From NCBI GenBank assembly GCA_021793295.1, contig JAJYTA010000015.1, forward strand, positions 1 to 42,202: 42,202 bases of DNA, read 5' to 3'. Positions 30,634 to 38,648 of this stretch are shown in pieces. A program made the translations under genes and the position numbers. The notes under the pieces are model-generated. The model saw only the letters and a program-made list of their open reading frames with translations. It did no database searches and was not told the origin of the DNA. Every line of letters starts with the position of its first letter. The stretch's first letter is position 1. The stretch is from Actinomycetes bacterium (GTDB lineage: Bacteria; Actinomycetota; Actinomycetes; Jiangellales; Jiangellaceae).

Positions 30634-31653
30634 TTAAACCTGGCCGACAGCGCTGACAATGGGCTGCAGCGCGGCTAGTTGGCCGAGCGCCGACGAACCC
30701 CAGCCGGTCGGATCATCGCCTGGTGGCACGAACGCCAGCGTGTACCAGAGCACGAGGGCGTTCCACCAGTACTGCTCGACCGGTGTCAAGGCCCGCTCGG
30801 ACTCGTAGCCGGCCAAGAATGTGGCCCGGACCTCCGGCGACACCGGCCCCCAGTCACGGAAGCGGGTACCGAGCAGGACCGCCGAGCGCGCCAACTCGTC
30901 GGCACAGTGGTCGAGCCGGGCCGATTCGAAGTCGATGACAGCGGCGATCCGAGAACCCACACACACGATGTTCGACGAGCGAAAGTCGCCGTGGACGAGT
31001 TGGACCGGCAGTGGGGTAGTGGGAGCGTCCTGCACCAGGCTTCGCAGTGCGGTGCGGCCGGCATCCGGCACATGTGGGCCGGCGGAGTTCAGCCAGCTGG
31101 CGATTCGCGCAGCTAACGGCTGTGGCCGAGCGTAGGCAGGCAAGATGTGATCGTGGCGGGGGTAGTCGGTGAGGGCATGATGGAGGCGAGCCAACACCTG
31201 GCCGGCAGCTCGAACCTGGTCCAGGTCGTCGACGTCGAGAAGATCGCCTTCGACGACACGCTGCAGGCACATCGACACCTTCTCGGTCTCGACCTGCAGG
31301 CACCCGGCCAGGGACGGCAACGGCGCTGAGACGGGCAGTCCGTTGACGTGGAGCCAGTGGGTGAACCGAGAAACCCGCGACAGGGACGCGAACGTGTCTG
31401 TCGCGACCGACCACTTCGCGATCAGCCGGTCGCCGGACGAACTGGCCAGCCAGGCCAGTGCATTGGTGTGGCTGATGACGATTCGCTCGACGGCCTCGAT
31501 CTGCGCATCCCAGTGCGTGTTCACCGTGGCAGCGATCCAGCGGCCGGCTGAGGCCGGCGCCCGGAAGCCGAATCGTTCCCGGAGCGTCTCATGAGGGTCA
31601 TGCGGCTCCCACAGCATCTCCACGACAGGCTGCGGTGCACCGGGCATGGTCAT
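30634..31653 (-). CDS. APH-fold phosphotransferase (second)
   Basis: 339 residues. The N-lobe is divergent, without a clear glycine-rich loop (ALAWLASSSGDRLIAKWSV). The C-lobe has VQLVHGDFRSSNIVCVG (Brenner motif with catalytic Asp and Asn) and AAVIDFESARLDHCADELA (metal motif). ATG 31653 (MTMPGAPQ) is used; ATG 31647 is also possible. A further upstream extension would begin in a region without coding character. It is not closely related to the other kinase at 28156. Substrate unknown; antibiotic resistance is possible but unproven. Confidence 0.75.
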   Translation of the reverse strand: MTMPGAPQPVVEMLWEPHDPHETLRERFGFRAPASAGRWIAATVNTHWDAQIEAVERIVISHTNALAWLASSSGDRLIAKWSVATDTFASLSRVSRFTHWLHVNGLPVSAPLPSLAGCLQVETEKVSMCLQRVVEGDLLDVDDLDQVRAAGQVLARLHHALTDYPRHDHILPAYARPQPLAARIASWLNSAGPHVPDAGRTALRSLVQDAPTTPLPVQLVHGDFRSSNIVCVGSRIAAVIDFESARLDHCADELARSAVLLGTRFRDWGPVSPEVRATFLAGYESERALTPVEQYWWNALVLWYTLAFVPPGDDPTGWGSSALGQLAALQPIVSAVGQV

Positions 31654-32049
31654 ATCCCAACACATGCACGGTCGACGTGCGGTCGGTGTCGATGTGGAGT
31701 CAAGGTGCTCGAACCATGATGTCGGCTGGCCAGGCAGCAGATGCCGGGTGCCCGGGCCAGCGAAACGAGGCATCGATCGAGGCACGAGAGCGTCTTAGTC
31801 GAACGCCGATAATGTGCATTATGTCAAGTAAGCCTTGGATCGAGCCTCTGACGCGGCGCTGTGCGCCCTCCTCCGGCCACGGTCACCCAGCCCCGACGCT
31901 GTTCATTGCCATCACCCGGCATCTGACGCTGGACGCTCGGCGATCATGGGTCAGTGACGGCGTTGTCGCGCCGCCAACGCCTCATGATCTGCCCGCTGCA
32001 GCGTTGTCGGCGCGTACTGTTTCAGGTGACGCACGACACTGACGCCCGA
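31654..32049. other. Gene-free stretch with one palindrome
   Basis: No reading frame here has a plausible start, ribosome-binding site and codon bias. The only clear structure is ATAATGTGCATTAT (31809-31822), a palindrome that abuts a minus-strand TTGACA (31827-31822) and may be part of a promoter for the kinase gene. The J-domain promoter starts at 32050. Confidence 0.5.
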
Positions 32050-32076
32050 TGTCACATTCCACGGCCGATCGCCGTC
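32050..32076 (+). promoter_or_regulatory. ECF41-type promoter before the J-domain gene
   Basis: TGTCACA (32050-32056) followed after exactly 16 bases by CGTC (32073-32076) matches the consensus reported for ECF41 sigma factors. Transcription would start near 32083, and the ribosome-binding site AGGAGG and GTG start follow at 32103 and 32116. An ECF41 sigma gene lies 4.4 kb downstream. Confidence 0.65.
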
Positions 32077-32115
32077 TTATGTGCACCAGGACGCACCTGG
32101 CCAGGAGGCAGCACG

Positions 32116-32727
32116 GTGAGGGCGAACAACGACTTCACAGAACTACGTGGGCGCGACCCGCATGCAGTGCTCGGCGTGTCTCACGGCGCCCGCGACCACG
32201 AGGTCGTCAGCGCATACCGGCGCGCCGCACGCGGCGGGCATCCGGACGCCGGCGGTGACGCCAGTACGTTCCGGCAGCTCACACGGGCTCGTGACGTCCT
32301 GCTCGACCCGCGCCGGCTCGCTGCGTACAACGTCGCTCGCCAAGCGGCGGGGATGGCTCCGGTCGGCGCCGGCAGTGCACCCAACGGCCGGGGTGCACCG
32401 AACAGCGCGTTTGCATCGGTCCACGAACCCCCGTCGGCTGGCACGCGTACCGCCACGGCTCCCCACCCCCGCACCGCACCGGTGACGCCACGGCGTTCGG
32501 CGAATGGCGCCGGCACCGATGCCAGCCCGTTGGCGGCCATCGCTCTCGTTCTCGTGCTGCTGGGCCCGCTGGCGTGGCCGTTGGCGATAGTCATCGGCTT
32601 TCTCGCGATGTGGCAGACCGGACGCTCCAGCCGCGATGGGCGCTCCGGCGTCTTCGGGGCGGTTGCCGTCGTTGCGCTCTTCGTGTTGCCGAGCCTGCTG
32701 GCGTTCGCCCTCGTCCTGATCATCTGA
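32116..32727 (+). CDS. J-domain protein with C-terminal membrane segments
   Basis: 203 residues. The N-terminal J-domain (DPHAVLGVSHGARDHEVVSAYRRAARGGHPDAGGD) contains HPD (about 42-44) needed to stimulate DnaK-type Hsp70, and VLLDPRRLAAYN closes it. A Pro/Ala/Thr-rich linker (about 80-135) leads to two hydrophobic segments (AAIALVLVLLGPLAWPLAIVIGFLAMW and GAVAVVALFVLPSLLAFALVLII). This is a membrane-anchored, non-canonical DnaJ-like protein without zinc-finger or client-binding domains. GTG has AGGAGG eight bases ahead. The ECF41-type promoter upstream suggests stress-linked expression. Confidence 0.8.
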   Translation: MRANNDFTELRGRDPHAVLGVSHGARDHEVVSAYRRAARGGHPDAGGDASTFRQLTRARDVLLDPRRLAAYNVARQAAGMAPVGAGSAPNGRGAPNSAFASVHEPPSAGTRTATAPHPRTAPVTPRRSANGAGTDASPLAAIALVLVLLGPLAWPLAIVIGFLAMWQTGRSSRDGRSGVFGAVAVVALFVLPSLLAFALVLII

Positions 32728-32891
32728 GCGGCCACGTTCGACTGTTGCATCAAACGACGAACCGTCGCCGCCTACTCCCCTCTCGCCCACTCCCCCCGGT
32801 TGTCACGACTTTCGCCGCGGCACGCTTTCCCTGCGACTTATGCCACACGTGATGTAGCGCATATTCACGCGCATTTTCCGGCCGTGGTCCG

Positions 32892-32906
32892 GACAATGAA
32901 ATTGTC
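32892..32906 (+). promoter_or_regulatory. Inverted repeat just before the SdhA-like gene
   Basis: GACAAT (32892-32897) and ATTGTC (32901-32906) are perfect inverted repeats around GAA, extended by TCC/GGA with a one-base bulge. They end 20 bases before the ATG and may be an operator or an mRNA hairpin in the untranslated leader. Confidence 0.45.
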
Positions 32907-32926
32907 GGATGAATGGAGAACGGGCC

Positions 32927-34657
32927 ATGAATAATTCCGAAATTCAGATCTCGACCTCGGTACTCGTCGTGGGCCTCGGCGGCTCAGGTCTGCGCGCCGC
33001 GATCGAACTGGCCGAACGCGGCGTCGACGTACTCGCCGTCGGAAAACGCCCCGTCGGCGATGCACACACTTCGCTGGCCGCTGGAGGTATCAATGCCGCG
33101 CTGGCCACGATGGACCCGGACGACACGTGGCAGCAGCACGCCGCCGACACACTGACGGAAAGTTACCTGCTCGCCAACCCGATCACCGTGCAGATCGTGA
33201 CCGAAGGCGCAGCGGCCGGCATCGACGATCTCGTCCGGTATGGCATGCCGTTCACGACAACCGAAGACGGGCGTATCTCGCAGCGCTTCTTCGGCGCGCA
33301 TCGTTACCGGCGGACGGCATTCGCCGGCGATTACACCGGTCTGGAGATTCAACGCACCCTGCGCAACCGGGCGCAGCAGGTCGGCATTCGTATGCTCGAT
33401 CAGGTCTACATTACACGGCTTTTAGTGCACGAGAATGTGATCTTCGGCGCCTACGGCTTCGATCTTTACAGCGGTACTCGGTATGTCATACACGCCGATG
33501 CGGTAATTCTCGCCTCGGGCGGACACAATCGCATCTGGCGTCGCACCTCGTCGCGGCGTGACGAGAACACCGGTGATTCGTTCCGGTTGGCGCTCTTGGC
33601 CGGCGGCCGCATCCGTGATCCCGAGCTGGTGCAGTTCCACCCGTCGGGCCTCATCGATCCGGAGAGCGCCGCAGGCACCCTCGTGTCCGAGGCGGCTCGC
33701 GGCGAGGGCGGCATCCTGCGCAACGCTCTCGGTGAGCGCTTCATGGAGCGTTACGACCCGCAACGCATGGAGCTGTCCACGCGAGACCGGGTCGCACTGG
33801 CCGCGTACACCGAGATCAAAGAGGGCCGCGGTACGCCGAAGGGCGGCGTGTGGCTGGACGTCTCACACTTGCCGAAAGAGACGATCATGAGCCGTCTCCC
33901 CCGCGTCTACCAGACGCTGCTGGAACTACAGCTGCTCGACATCACCGAGGAATCGATCGAGATCGCGCCCACGGCGCACTACTCCATGGGCGGTGTGTGG
34001 GTGCGCCCGGAGGATCACAGCACCGGGGTCGAGGGCCTCTACGCCATCGGCGAAGCAGCCAGCGGGTTGCACGGCGCGAACCGCCTCGGCGGAAACTCGT
34101 TGATCGAACTGCTGGTCTTCGGGCGGATCGTGGGTGCTGCCGCGGCCGAATACTCCACGACATTGCCGGCGCAGCAGCGTTCGGCAGCGGCGCTGGCCGA
34201 AGCCCGATCCGAGGTCGACGAGCTCCTCGCCAGTCGGGGGCCCGAGAACGTCCGGTCGCTGCAGCGTGCGATCCGCAACACCATGACAGACCACGCCGGT
34301 GTCGTCCGCGACGAAGCTGGGCTGCTCAAGGGGCTCACGGAGTTGGACGGCATCGAAGCTCGTATCGCCGACATCGGGGTGCATCCCGACATCGCCGGTT
34401 ATCACGACCTGGCGCATGCCTTCGACCTGAAGGCGGCGGTGCTCGCTGGCCGCGCCACGCTCGAGGCGGCGCTCGAACGTCGCGAGACACGCGGCTGCCA
34501 CAACCGCTCGGACTACCCCGAGCTGGATGAGTCGCTCCAGGTCAATCTGGTGTGGTCCGGCCCGGAGCGCCTCGAGCGAGAGGCGATTCCGGCCATCCCG
34601 GCCGAGATCGCCGAACTCATGGGCGACGTCGCAACCGAGGGCAAGCTCCTCGAATAG
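32927..34657 (+). CDS. SdhA/FrdA/NadB-family flavoprotein, orphan
   Basis: 576 residues with all hallmarks of succinate dehydrogenase/fumarate reductase flavoprotein subunits. They are the Rossmann loop VVGLGGSGLRAAIELAERG, the His that binds FAD covalently in SdhA (AHTSLAAGGINAAL, about 45), ELVQFHPSGL, SEAARGEGGIL with the catalytic Arg, STRDRVALAAYTEI, HYSMGGVWV and GANRLGGNSLIELLVFGR. No iron-sulfur, membrane or hydrophobic-anchor subunit gene is adjacent, so it may be a soluble fumarate-reductase-like or L-aspartate-oxidase-like enzyme, or pair with subunits encoded elsewhere. ATG 32927 is preferred (GGAGA ahead) over ATG 32909. It converges with the cytochrome b gene, six bases apart. 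Confidence 0.85.
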   Translation: MNNSEIQISTSVLVVGLGGSGLRAAIELAERGVDVLAVGKRPVGDAHTSLAAGGINAALATMDPDDTWQQHAADTLTESYLLANPITVQIVTEGAAAGIDDLVRYGMPFTTTEDGRISQRFFGAHRYRRTAFAGDYTGLEIQRTLRNRAQQVGIRMLDQVYITRLLVHENVIFGAYGFDLYSGTRYVIHADAVILASGGHNRIWRRTSSRRDENTGDSFRLALLAGGRIRDPELVQFHPSGLIDPESAAGTLVSEAARGEGGILRNALGERFMERYDPQRMELSTRDRVALAAYTEIKEGRGTPKGGVWLDVSHLPKETIMSRLPRVYQTLLELQLLDITEESIEIAPTAHYSMGGVWVRPEDHSTGVEGLYAIGEAASGLHGANRLGGNSLIELLVFGRIVGAAAAEYSTTLPAQQRSAAALAEARSEVDELLASRGPENVRSLQRAIRNTMTDHAGVVRDEAGLLKGLTELDGIEARIADIGVHPDIAGYHDLAHAFDLKAAVLAGRATLEAALERRETRGCHNRSDYPELDESLQVNLVWSGPERLEREAIPAIPAEIAELMGDVATEGKLLE

Positions 34658-34663
34658 CGCGCC

Positions 34664-36295
34664 CTACGCCGCGGGCCGTTCGTCGCAGTCGACCTCCTGG
34701 GACGCCACGAGGTCGGCGAAGTAGAACCGCGCCAGCCGGGCGCGTCGCCGAGCTGCACGGTAGTGCGGGTTCACCACGCCGTTGGCATCGGTCGCCGAAC
34801 CCGGGTCGGGCACCGTCCATCGTGGCGTCCGGACCTGTGCGTCGAACGCCGACAGTTGCGTATGCACCTCGGAGAACGCGCCGCTCGAGCTGACGACGAT
34901 CACCCCGGAGGCCCGGCCGTGCAGCACCTCGTCGCGTTCGCGACGTTGCAGGCCGAGGCAGATCCGCTTGGTGATCCAGAACGCCACCACAGGCAGGACG
35001 ATGGCGCCGACCTGCAGGAACCGGGTGATCCAGTTCAGCGGGACCTCGATCACCGTGGCGAGAATGTCGTTGCCGCCGGCGATCCACAGCACGAGGTAGA
35101 AGACCACGAACGCGACTCCGAGCCCGGTCCGTACCGGCATGTCGCGGGGGCGATCCAGCCGTAGCGGGTCCGGTCGGGCACCCGTGGCCAGCTGTTCGAT
35201 CCATGGATAGGCCGCCAGCGCTGTCAACATGAGCCCCGGCACCACCATCGCGGGGATCAGCACGCTCAAGTTCAGTTCGTGCCCCATCAGGTCGAGGTCC
35301 CAGGGCGGCGTCAGGCGCAGGCCACCGTCGAGGAACCCGAAGTACCACGGCGGTTGGCTGCCCGCGAACGCCTGGGCCGCGTCGAACGGCCCCCACAGCC
35401 ACACCGGATTGATCTGCAAGGTCGCGGCCATGATGACGATGACACCGGAGACGATGAACCCCAGCCCGACGACCTTGACCGGATGGTCGGGGAAGAGCGC
35501 GACCGTGCTCCCCCGCCGGTCGGATCCGCGGCCCGACGTCGTGGTGCCCGCAGCGGTGTCGGCCGCGGTGTCGGCTGCGGTGTCGGCCGCGCGTTGCTGT
35601 CGTCGCGCGTGTAGCACCAACACAGCGAACAGTGCGATCATCAACGCTGGCAGCACGTACACATGCACCGTGTTCAGGCGCGAGATGATGTCGTCGCCGG
35701 GGAACTCGCCGCCGAACAGCAGCGCAGCCGCGTGGGTGCCGATGATCGGGATCGCCAGCATGACGCCTTCGGTCACCCGCAGGCCCGTGCCCGTCAGCAT
35801 GTCGTCGGGCAAGGCATTGCCGGTGTAGGCCTCCACCATGCCCACCACCAGCAGCCCCAGCACGATCAACCAGCTCACCCGGCGCCGACCGCGAAACGCG
35901 CCGGTGAAGAAGATGTGCAGCATGTGCACCGACAACGCGGCCACGAACACGTGCGTCGCCCAGGCGTGAATCTGGCGCATCAACAACCCGCCGCGCACCT
36001 CGAACGACAGGTTCACCGTGGACGCGTAGGCCTCGGACATTTCGACGCCGCGTAGCGGAACGTAGCCTCCGGAGTACTTGACGGTGGCCATCGACGGTTC
36101 GAACCACCAGGTCAGGAAAACCCCGGAGACGAAGATCAGGAGAAAGCTGAACACCGCGACATGACCGAAGAGCATGGCCCAACGGTCGGGGAACGCCCGC
36201 CGGAGGGTGCGCGAGAATCCGCGCGACGCCGAGTTGTCGCCGTCGGCGAGGCGCACGATGCGCGCAGCCAGCCTTTCGGTGCGGTTGGTCGTCAT
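34664..36295 (-). CDS. Divergent QcrB-like cytochrome b, orphan
   Basis: 543 residues resembling actinobacterial cytochrome b (QcrB) of the bc1 complex. Eight or so membrane helices are visible, with heme histidines at about 110 and 124 (RQIHAWATHVFVAALSVHML) and 211 and 229 (NTVHVYVLPAL, LVLHARR). The Qo-site motif is PPWY (315-318), not PDWY or PEWY. The linker after helix IV contains the repeat AADTAADTAADTAAG. No qcrA or qcrC gene is nearby. ATG has AGGAGG ahead. It is divergent from the ECF41 sigma gene, and its promoter contains a weak ECF41-type match. It may be a repurposed or inactive paralogue. Confidence 0.8.
   Translation of the reverse strand: MTTNRTERLAARIVRLADGDNSASRGFSRTLRRAFPDRWAMLFGHVAVFSFLLIFVSGVFLTWWFEPSMATVKYSGGYVPLRGVEMSEAYASTVNLSFEVRGGLLMRQIHAWATHVFVAALSVHMLHIFFTGAFRGRRRVSWLIVLGLLVVGMVEAYTGNALPDDMLTGTGLRVTEGVMLAIPIIGTHAAALLFGGEFPGDDIISRLNTVHVYVLPALMIALFAVLVLHARRQQRAADTAADTAADTAAGTTTSGRGSDRRGSTVALFPDHPVKVVGLGFIVSGVIVIMAATLQINPVWLWGPFDAAQAFAGSQPPWYFGFLDGGLRLTPPWDLDLMGHELNLSVLIPAMVVPGLMLTALAAYPWIEQLATGARPDPLRLDRPRDMPVRTGLGVAFVVFYLVLWIAGGNDILATVIEVPLNWITRFLQVGAIVLPVVAFWITKRICLGLQRRERDEVLHGRASGVIVVSSSGAFSEVHTQLSAFDAQVRTPRWTVPDPGSATDANGVVNPHYRAARRRARLARFYFADLVASQEVDCDERPAA
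35551..35586 (-). repeat. 12-bp tandem repeat inside the cytochrome b gene
   Basis: Three copies of a 12-base unit (GCCGCGGTGTCG-like on the plus strand) encode the AADT tetrapeptide repeats in the loop after heme helix IV. The repeat number is likely to vary among strains because of slippage. Confidence 0.8.
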
Positions 36296-36324
36296 GCCGG
36301 CCTCCTGTGCTGTCTCGACATGAA

Positions 36325-36351
36325 GACCCCGGTGAACACGCTGATGTGACG
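36325..36351 (-). promoter_or_regulatory. Weak ECF41-type promoter before the cytochrome b gene
   Basis: On the minus strand CGTCACA (36351-36345) and GGTC (36328-36325) are 16 bases apart, each one base away from the ECF41 consensus TGTCACA-N16-CGTC. The start would be about 24 bases before the cytochrome b ATG. The palindrome CTCACC-GA-GGTGAG lies just upstream. Confidence 0.4.
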
Positions 36352-36401
36352 CCTCACCGAGGTGAGCTCGACCACAGTCCAGGCGGCGCGGCGCGAATGG
36401 A

Positions 36402-36428
36402 TGTCACACGACGGCCCGCTGCGGTGTC
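36402..36428 (+). promoter_or_regulatory. ECF41-type promoter of the sigma factor gene
   Basis: TGTCACA (36402-36408) and TGTC (36425-36428, one base from CGTC) are 16 bases apart, about 36 bases before the ATG. Autoregulation is usual for ECF41 factors. The position rules out the in-frame GTG at 36362 as start. Confidence 0.55.
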
Positions 36429-36463
36429 TGATGGGTGTGCATGAAGCCACGGACAACACCCGT

Positions 36464-37360
36464 ATGAGCGACGACCGGGCTCCGAATGCCGCGACCGAGG
36501 CATTCCTGACCCACCGCAACCTGCTGTTCACCGTCGCCTACGAAATGCTCGGCTCGGCGGCCGACGCCGAAGACGTACTCCAGGAGACCTGGCTGCGCTG
36601 GGCCGGTGTCGATCTGGCCACAGTGCGCGACCAGCGCGCGTATCTGGTTCGCATCACGACTCGCCAGGCACTCACCCGGCTGCGTACAGTGGCGCGGCGC
36701 AGGGAGTCCTATGTCGGTCCGTGGCTGCCTGAGCCACTGCTCACCGCGCCTGACGTGGCCGACGACGTTGAACTGGCCGAAAGCATCTCGATGGCGATGT
36801 TGTTGGTGCTCGAGACGCTCACGCCCACAGAACGAGCGGTGTTCGTCCTGCGTGAGGTGTTCGCTCTGGACTATGACGAGATCGCCGAGGCCGTGGACAA
36901 GAAGGTGGCGGCGGTGCGCCAGATCGCGCACCGGGCCCGCGAGCACGTCGCCGCGCGTCGTCCTCGCCAGGCTGTCTCCCCGGCTGAGAACCGCGCCGCC
37001 CTCCAGGCGTTCCAACGAGCGGTCGATACCGGTGACGTTCAGAGCCTGCTCAACGTCCTCGCGCCCGACGTGGTCCTGTTGAGCGACGGAGGCGGCGTGA
37101 AGCGGGCCGTACCACGTCCCCTCGTGGGCGCGGACAAGGTGACGCGGCTGTTCGGCGTGGGGCTGGAGCAAGTCGGTGACGCGTTGTCGGTCGAGGCGAC
37201 ACAGGTCAACGGACACCCGGCTCTGATCATCCGCCTCGACGGGGAGGTCGACGGCGTCCTGGCGGTACGACTCGATCAAGGTCTGGTGACAGGGCTGTAC
37301 TACGTGCGCAATCCGGACAAGCTCTCGCGTGTGGCGTACGAGACCGCAGTGAGCCGTTGA
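36464..37360 (+). CDS. ECF41-type sigma factor with C-terminal SnoaL-like extension (SigJ-like)
   Basis: 298 residues. The sigma-2 region is LFTVAYEMLGSAADAEDVLQETWLRW (about 21-46). A linker carries WLPEPL (about 86), sigma-4 (LTPTERAVFVLREVFALDYDEIAEAV) follows, and a C-terminal SnoaL/NTF2-like domain carries DGGG (about 207) and NPDKL (about 283). WLPEPL, DGGG and NPDKL are the three hallmarks of ECF41 factors, in which the extension controls activity instead of a separate anti-sigma factor. A GNAT gene follows 32 bases later, where the usual ECF41 COE-type target gene is absent. ATG 36464 fits the family start and the promoter. Confidence 0.92.
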   Translation: MSDDRAPNAATEAFLTHRNLLFTVAYEMLGSAADAEDVLQETWLRWAGVDLATVRDQRAYLVRITTRQALTRLRTVARRRESYVGPWLPEPLLTAPDVADDVELAESISMAMLLVLETLTPTERAVFVLREVFALDYDEIAEAVDKKVAAVRQIAHRAREHVAARRPRQAVSPAENRAALQAFQRAVDTGDVQSLLNVLAPDVVLLSDGGGVKRAVPRPLVGADKVTRLFGVGLEQVGDALSVEATQVNGHPALIIRLDGEVDGVLAVRLDQGLVTGLYYVRNPDKLSRVAYETAVSR

Positions 37361-37392
37361 ATACTGCGTAGCGTGCCGCTGCCTGACGGGGG

Positions 37393-38193
37393 ATGATGCC
37401 GTGGGTGAAAACCGCTGATCAGCTGCTGGCTACCTATGACGAACAATTGCGTACCGACGCCGAAACGCCGAGTGCCCTGGCCGTCACCCGACTCGGGCCG
37501 CTGCGCCTGGTGACCTACGCGCATGGCCGGGGCTTCGTAACTTACCGCGACCTCGGCGGGCTCGACGCCGACGGTATCCGCCGGCTCGTACCGCAAGCAC
37601 GGGCTCATTACGAATCCGATGCCACGGTCAACTGCGTGGAGTGGAAGACCCGCGCCCATGACGACGCACCTGGGTTGCCGGACGCGTTGGTCGCGAACGG
37701 GTTCGTGCCCGAGGAGTCCGAGTCGATCATGGTCGGCGAGGCCCGAGTACTCGACGTCGAGGTGCCGCTCCCCCGCGGCGTCACGCTGCGTGAGGTGTCG
37801 GCCGACGCCGATGTCCGAGCGATGAGCGCGATGCAGGACGAAGTGTTCGGCGACCCGGTGTCGGATGAGTCCGCCGATGCGTGGCTTCGGCGACTCGCGT
37901 TGGCCGACGGGATGCAGCTCTGGGTCGCCGAAGCCGAGGGCCGCATGATCAGCGCCGGCCGTCTGGAGCCGGTGGCCGGCACGGACTTCGCCGGCATCTG
38001 GGGCGGAGCGACCCGTCCGGAATGGCGCGGAAAGGGCATCTACCGCGCCTTGACCGCTGCGCGGGCGCGCCGCGCGCTCCACCTGGGCAAGACGCTCGTC
38101 CACAGCGACTCGACCGAGTTCTCCCGCCCCATCCTCGAACGCGCCGGGCTGGTCAAGGTTTCGACCACGACTCCGTACGTGTGGCGGCGCTGA
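37393..38193 (+). CDS. GNAT-family N-acetyltransferase
   Basis: 266 residues (or 262 from the GTG at 37405). The C-terminal half is a GNAT domain: LREVSADADVRAMSAMQDEVFG, QLWVAEAEGRMISAGRLEPV and FAGIWGGATRPEWRGKGIYRALTAARARRAL, the last being the acetyl-CoA loop (R/Q-x-x-G-x-G/A). The N-terminal half is variable and may form a second, degenerate GNAT repeat. GGGGG precedes ATG 37393/37396 closely, so the exact start is not fixed. It probably shares a transcript with the ECF41 sigma gene. Substrate unknown. Confidence 0.82.
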   Translation: MMPWVKTADQLLATYDEQLRTDAETPSALAVTRLGPLRLVTYAHGRGFVTYRDLGGLDADGIRRLVPQARAHYESDATVNCVEWKTRAHDDAPGLPDALVANGFVPEESESIMVGEARVLDVEVPLPRGVTLREVSADADVRAMSAMQDEVFGDPVSDESADAWLRRLALADGMQLWVAEAEGRMISAGRLEPVAGTDFAGIWGGATRPEWRGKGIYRALTAARARRALHLGKTLVHSDSTEFSRPILERAGLVKVSTTTPYVWRR

Positions 38194-38282
38194 AGACAGC
38201 CGCCCGGATGGATCATTGCCGCGGCCCCCCGGGTCGCTGCGGCCTCACCCGGACAGTCATTCCAGTTTAACGCTCCACTATG

Positions 38283-38310
38283 TTGAGTTTATAAAACTTG
38301 ATGCTATGTA
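38283..38310 (+). promoter_or_regulatory. Promoter in an AT-rich island
   Basis: TTGAGT (38283-38288) and TATGTA (38305-38310) are 16 bases apart. The surrounding 60 bases are strongly AT-rich for this genome and contain AGTTTATAAAACT (palindromic). A Shine-Dalgarno run GGAGGAG (38323-38329) follows 12 bases later, ahead of a 20-codon TTG frame at 38333-38395 that may or may not be translated. Confidence 0.5.
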
Positions 38311-38400
38311 TCACGATCGCTCGGAGGAGCTATTGTCAGGCAACGGGCACGGTCTGGCTAAGCTTGAACATGGGCGCGCAAACGTGGGTGGGTAGCGATC

Positions 38401-38561
38401 ATGGACGACGGCGGGGCCGTGGCCACGCCGGCCGGGCCCCGGGCTGATCGCGCAGCACTCTGTATCTCCCCGCCGAGCTGCCCGAGGACCTGGAACCGGT
38501 CGAGGCAGCCGTGGCCGCCTACCTCGACGGGCGCCCGTACCGGGCTTGTCGCCCGCGATGA
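38401..38561 (+). pseudogene. Small frameshifted gene remnant, unknown
   Basis: ATG 38401 opens a frame with strong coding bias (MDDGGAVATPAGPRAD) that loses it near 38450. From there the next frame has strong GC3 bias and reads TLYLPAELPEDLEPVEAAVA, then AYLDGRPYRA, to a TGA at 38559-38561, but it lacks its own start. A one-base loss near 38450 explains both. The product family is not recognised. It could also be a chance open segment. Confidence 0.3.
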
Positions 38562-38648
38562 GTGACCGGCTTGTGCCCTGGCACGATGTGAGTGAGGCGA
38601 GTGGTGTTGGAGGAAGCAGCGACGGCGTCGAGGCGACCATGGACCGGT

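Noticed and set aside
28156-31653. Calling the two APH-fold proteins antibiotic resistance enzymes
   Set aside because: Catalytic motifs show a kinase fold only; neither matches a resistance subfamily that I can recognise, and the region is not a resistance cluster.
32804-32830. ECF41 promoter before the SdhA-like gene (TGTCACG)
   Set aside because: The -35 differs in the last base and no CGTC occurs at 16-17 bases.
32892-32906. Rex-type redox operator before the SdhA-like gene
   Set aside because: Rex sites resemble TTGTGA-N6-TCACAA; the repeat here is GACAAT-GAA-ATTGTC.
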